From: Thermodesulfovibrionales bacterium
Lineage (GTDB): Bacteria > Nitrospirota > Thermodesulfovibrionia > Thermodesulfovibrionales > Dissulfurispiraceae
Length of the DNA stretch: 64,000 bases
Assembly (NCBI GenBank): GCA_020062545.1
Contig: JAGUWD010000001.1
Span: 103,879-167,878, forward strand
Reading direction: 5' to 3'
Shown: piece after piece, positions 62,985 to 64,000 of the stretch
Layout: the number at the start of each line of letters is the position of its first letter
Position numbering within the stretch: position 1 is the stretch's first letter
Made by a program: the position numbers and the translations under genes
Notes under the pieces: model-generated
Databases searched by the model: none
What the model saw: only the letters and a program-made list of their open reading frames with translations
What the model was told of the DNA's origin: nothing

Positions 62985-63190
62985 TTTACCGGGTCGTATC
63001 CGCCGGGATGGAAAGGATGGCATTTCAATATCCTTTTGAATGAAAGATAGCTGCCCTTTAAAGCACCGTGCTTGCTCACAGCCTCCAGAGAATACTCGGA
63101 GCATGAAGGAGTAAACCTGCAACTATTAGGCAGCATGGGTGAAATCATGTATCTGTAAAGCCTTATCAGGGCGGTTATCAGGGTTTTCAA
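62981..63190 (-). CDS. yidD: Membrane protein insertion efficiency factor YidD
   Basis: 69 residues. Characteristic [35 protein letters not shown] and the C-terminal HPGGYDPV. It helps YidC insertion at the membrane. Start codon TTG (63190) preceded by GAGGA. It begins only 13 nt after the rpmH stop, so the rnpA gene normally found between rpmH and yidD is missing. Confidence 0.95.
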   Translation of the reverse strand: MKTLITALIRLYRYMISPMLPNSCRFTPSCSEYSLEAVSKHGALKGSYLSFKRILKCHPFHPGGYDPVK

Positions 63191-63203
63191 AATAAAAATC
63201 CTC

Positions 63204-63344
63204 TTAGCCTGCCAGACGCTTCCTTCCCTTTGCCCTTCTGTTTTTCACAATCTTCCTCCCGCCGTTTGTGCTCATTCGTGTAAGGAAGCCGTGGGTCTTT
63301 TTTCTTCTGCCTTTATGTGGATGATACGTTGTGTATGTGCCCAT
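63204..63344 (-). CDS. rpmH: 50S ribosomal protein L34
   Basis: 46 residues, very basic: [20 protein letters not shown] then [20 protein letters not shown] and a final RKRLAG. The THGFLTRM and GRKI...RRAKGRKRL parts are the L34 signature. An SD (GGAGG on the minus strand at about 63353-63358) precedes the ATG at 63344. The N-terminus differs from the usual MKRTYQPH, but the rest is clear. First gene of the rpmH-yidD-yidC locus. Confidence 0.93.
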   Translation of the reverse strand: MGTYTTYHPHKGRRKKTHGFLTRMSTNGGRKIVKNRRAKGRKRLAG

Positions 63345-63410
63345 CTCTCAAACCTCCAGAAATTTATTGAAAAGAGATTATAATTTTTCTTCGAATGCAA
63401 AGTCAAATTT

Positions 63411-63920
63411 TCACGGCTTCCAGTATTCCTCGAATTTTCCGTTCTTTGTAATCCAGATAACATAAGGCGAGCCTGTAACATCTCCCTTCTCTGTAAACCT
63501 TATTTTCCCGAGAGCGCCTGAAAACTCCATTGAATGCAATTTCTTGATAACGGCCTTCCCATCTGTTGTCCCCGCCTCTTTTATTGCGGCGAGCAATATA
63601 TTTATAGCATCGTAGGCATAAATAGAGTATGGGCCGATCTCTCCGAATTTGGCATTATATTTCTCCATAAAGCCCTTTGCAGCAGGAATATTCTTTGGAT
63701 CAGGGCTGAATGTGAGATAAGTTCCATCAGCAGCCTTTTCCCCTGCGATCTCGACAAACTTTGGGTCTATGCTACCGTCACCACTCATGAACGGCACATT
63801 CAAGCTGATTTCGCGGGACTGCTTTACAAGCAGCCCTGTCTCTGGATATATGCCTCCGAAATAAATTATCTCTGGCTTCTTCTCTTTTATGGATGTAAGA
63901 ACGGCACTTGGTATGGACAT
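63411..63920 (-). pseudogene. Truncated LivK-like substrate-binding protein (C-terminal half)
   Basis: 169 codons matching the second half of a Peripla_BP_6 amino-acid binding protein (IIYFGGIYPETGLLVKQSRE, GIDPKFVEIAGEKAADGTYL-like, GPYSIYAYDAINILLAAIKEAG, FTEKGDVTGSPYVIW). An in-frame TGA lies 12 nt upstream of the first ATG, and the following 80 nt to the window end show no binding-protein sequence in any frame, so the N-terminal half and signal peptide are missing. Read as a gene remnant. Confidence 0.7.
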
Positions 63921-64000
63921 ATTTACCAGTCAAATGAGATTTAAGGAACAGAGTAATTAACCCTGCTAATTTAAGCAAGTCCTCCATAAGCACAACAGGA

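Overview
The window reads as a chromosomal piece of a Gram-negative, anaerobic, cytochrome-c-rich bacterium of moderate to low GC. The supporting features are an outer membrane (LptE, SurA-like lipoprotein), System II cytochrome c maturation (CcsA/ResB, CcdA), multiheme cytochromes with a NrfD-type quinone module, a class II (B12) ribonucleotide reductase, and a locus with rpmH, yidD and yidC but no rnpA. Together these fit an uncultured Nitrospirota (Thermodesulfovibrionia-like) genome best. That placement is inference from gene content, and Desulfobacterota cannot be excluded. No rRNA genes are present; there are three tRNAs (Cys, Gly, Leu).

Layout. 0-5.8 kb: groL (cut by the window edge), mltG, ispG, a TrmN6-like methyltransferase, an M56-type peptidase and an unknown. 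5.9-14.1 kb: a respiratory cluster of two small paired membrane proteins, a pentaheme cytochrome, a four-cluster ferredoxin, NrfD, a 13-heme cytochrome and a cytochrome b, followed by a two-component pair whose kinase carries its own CxxCH heme motif. 14.2-17.7 kb: a peptide ABC transporter lacking ATPases, with a chimeric binding protein. 17.7-25.3 kb: glnE, a periplasmic carbonic anhydrase, an HPP/CBS pair divergent from a cupin gene with two FNR-type boxes between them, RseC and ResB/CcsA. 25.3-35.5 kb: mfd, a TPR lipoprotein, tRNAs, trpEGD, a LOG protein, rmuC and a DUF1284 protein. 35.5-41.2 kb: an accessory island with VapBC, an MjaI-type restriction-modification pair, a ComEC-like metallo-beta-lactamase/four-helix membrane protein operon, and two small ORFs flanked by a 43-bp direct repeat of the deaminase 3' end. 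41.2-50.7 kb: nrdJ with NrdR boxes, a frameshifted binding protein and sensor kinase, tgt, a CDF transporter, tRNA-Leu, mnmE and a PpiC lipoprotein. 51-63.9 kb: mnmA, MOSC, mogA-like, ccdA, leuS, lptE, holA, rpsT, an unknown conserved protein, ferredoxin, nth, TetR, yidC, yidD, rpmH and a truncated LivK-like fragment.

Three genome-wide habits stand out. (1) Short tandem repeats of period 7 (sometimes 8) and palindromic elements sit in frame inside conserved housekeeping genes (ispG, TrmN6-like, glnE, mfd, nrdJ, tgt, mnmA, leuS, mnmE and probably trpE). They even build the signal peptides of two unrelated lipoproteins. (2) Several genes have a good -35/-10 promoter whose -10 box ends 5-8 nt before the start codon and no ribosome binding site, which predicts leaderless mRNAs. 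(3) Two copies of a structured element of about 170 bp with covarying end stems and fixed internal spacing occur near 50.9 and 61.3 kb.
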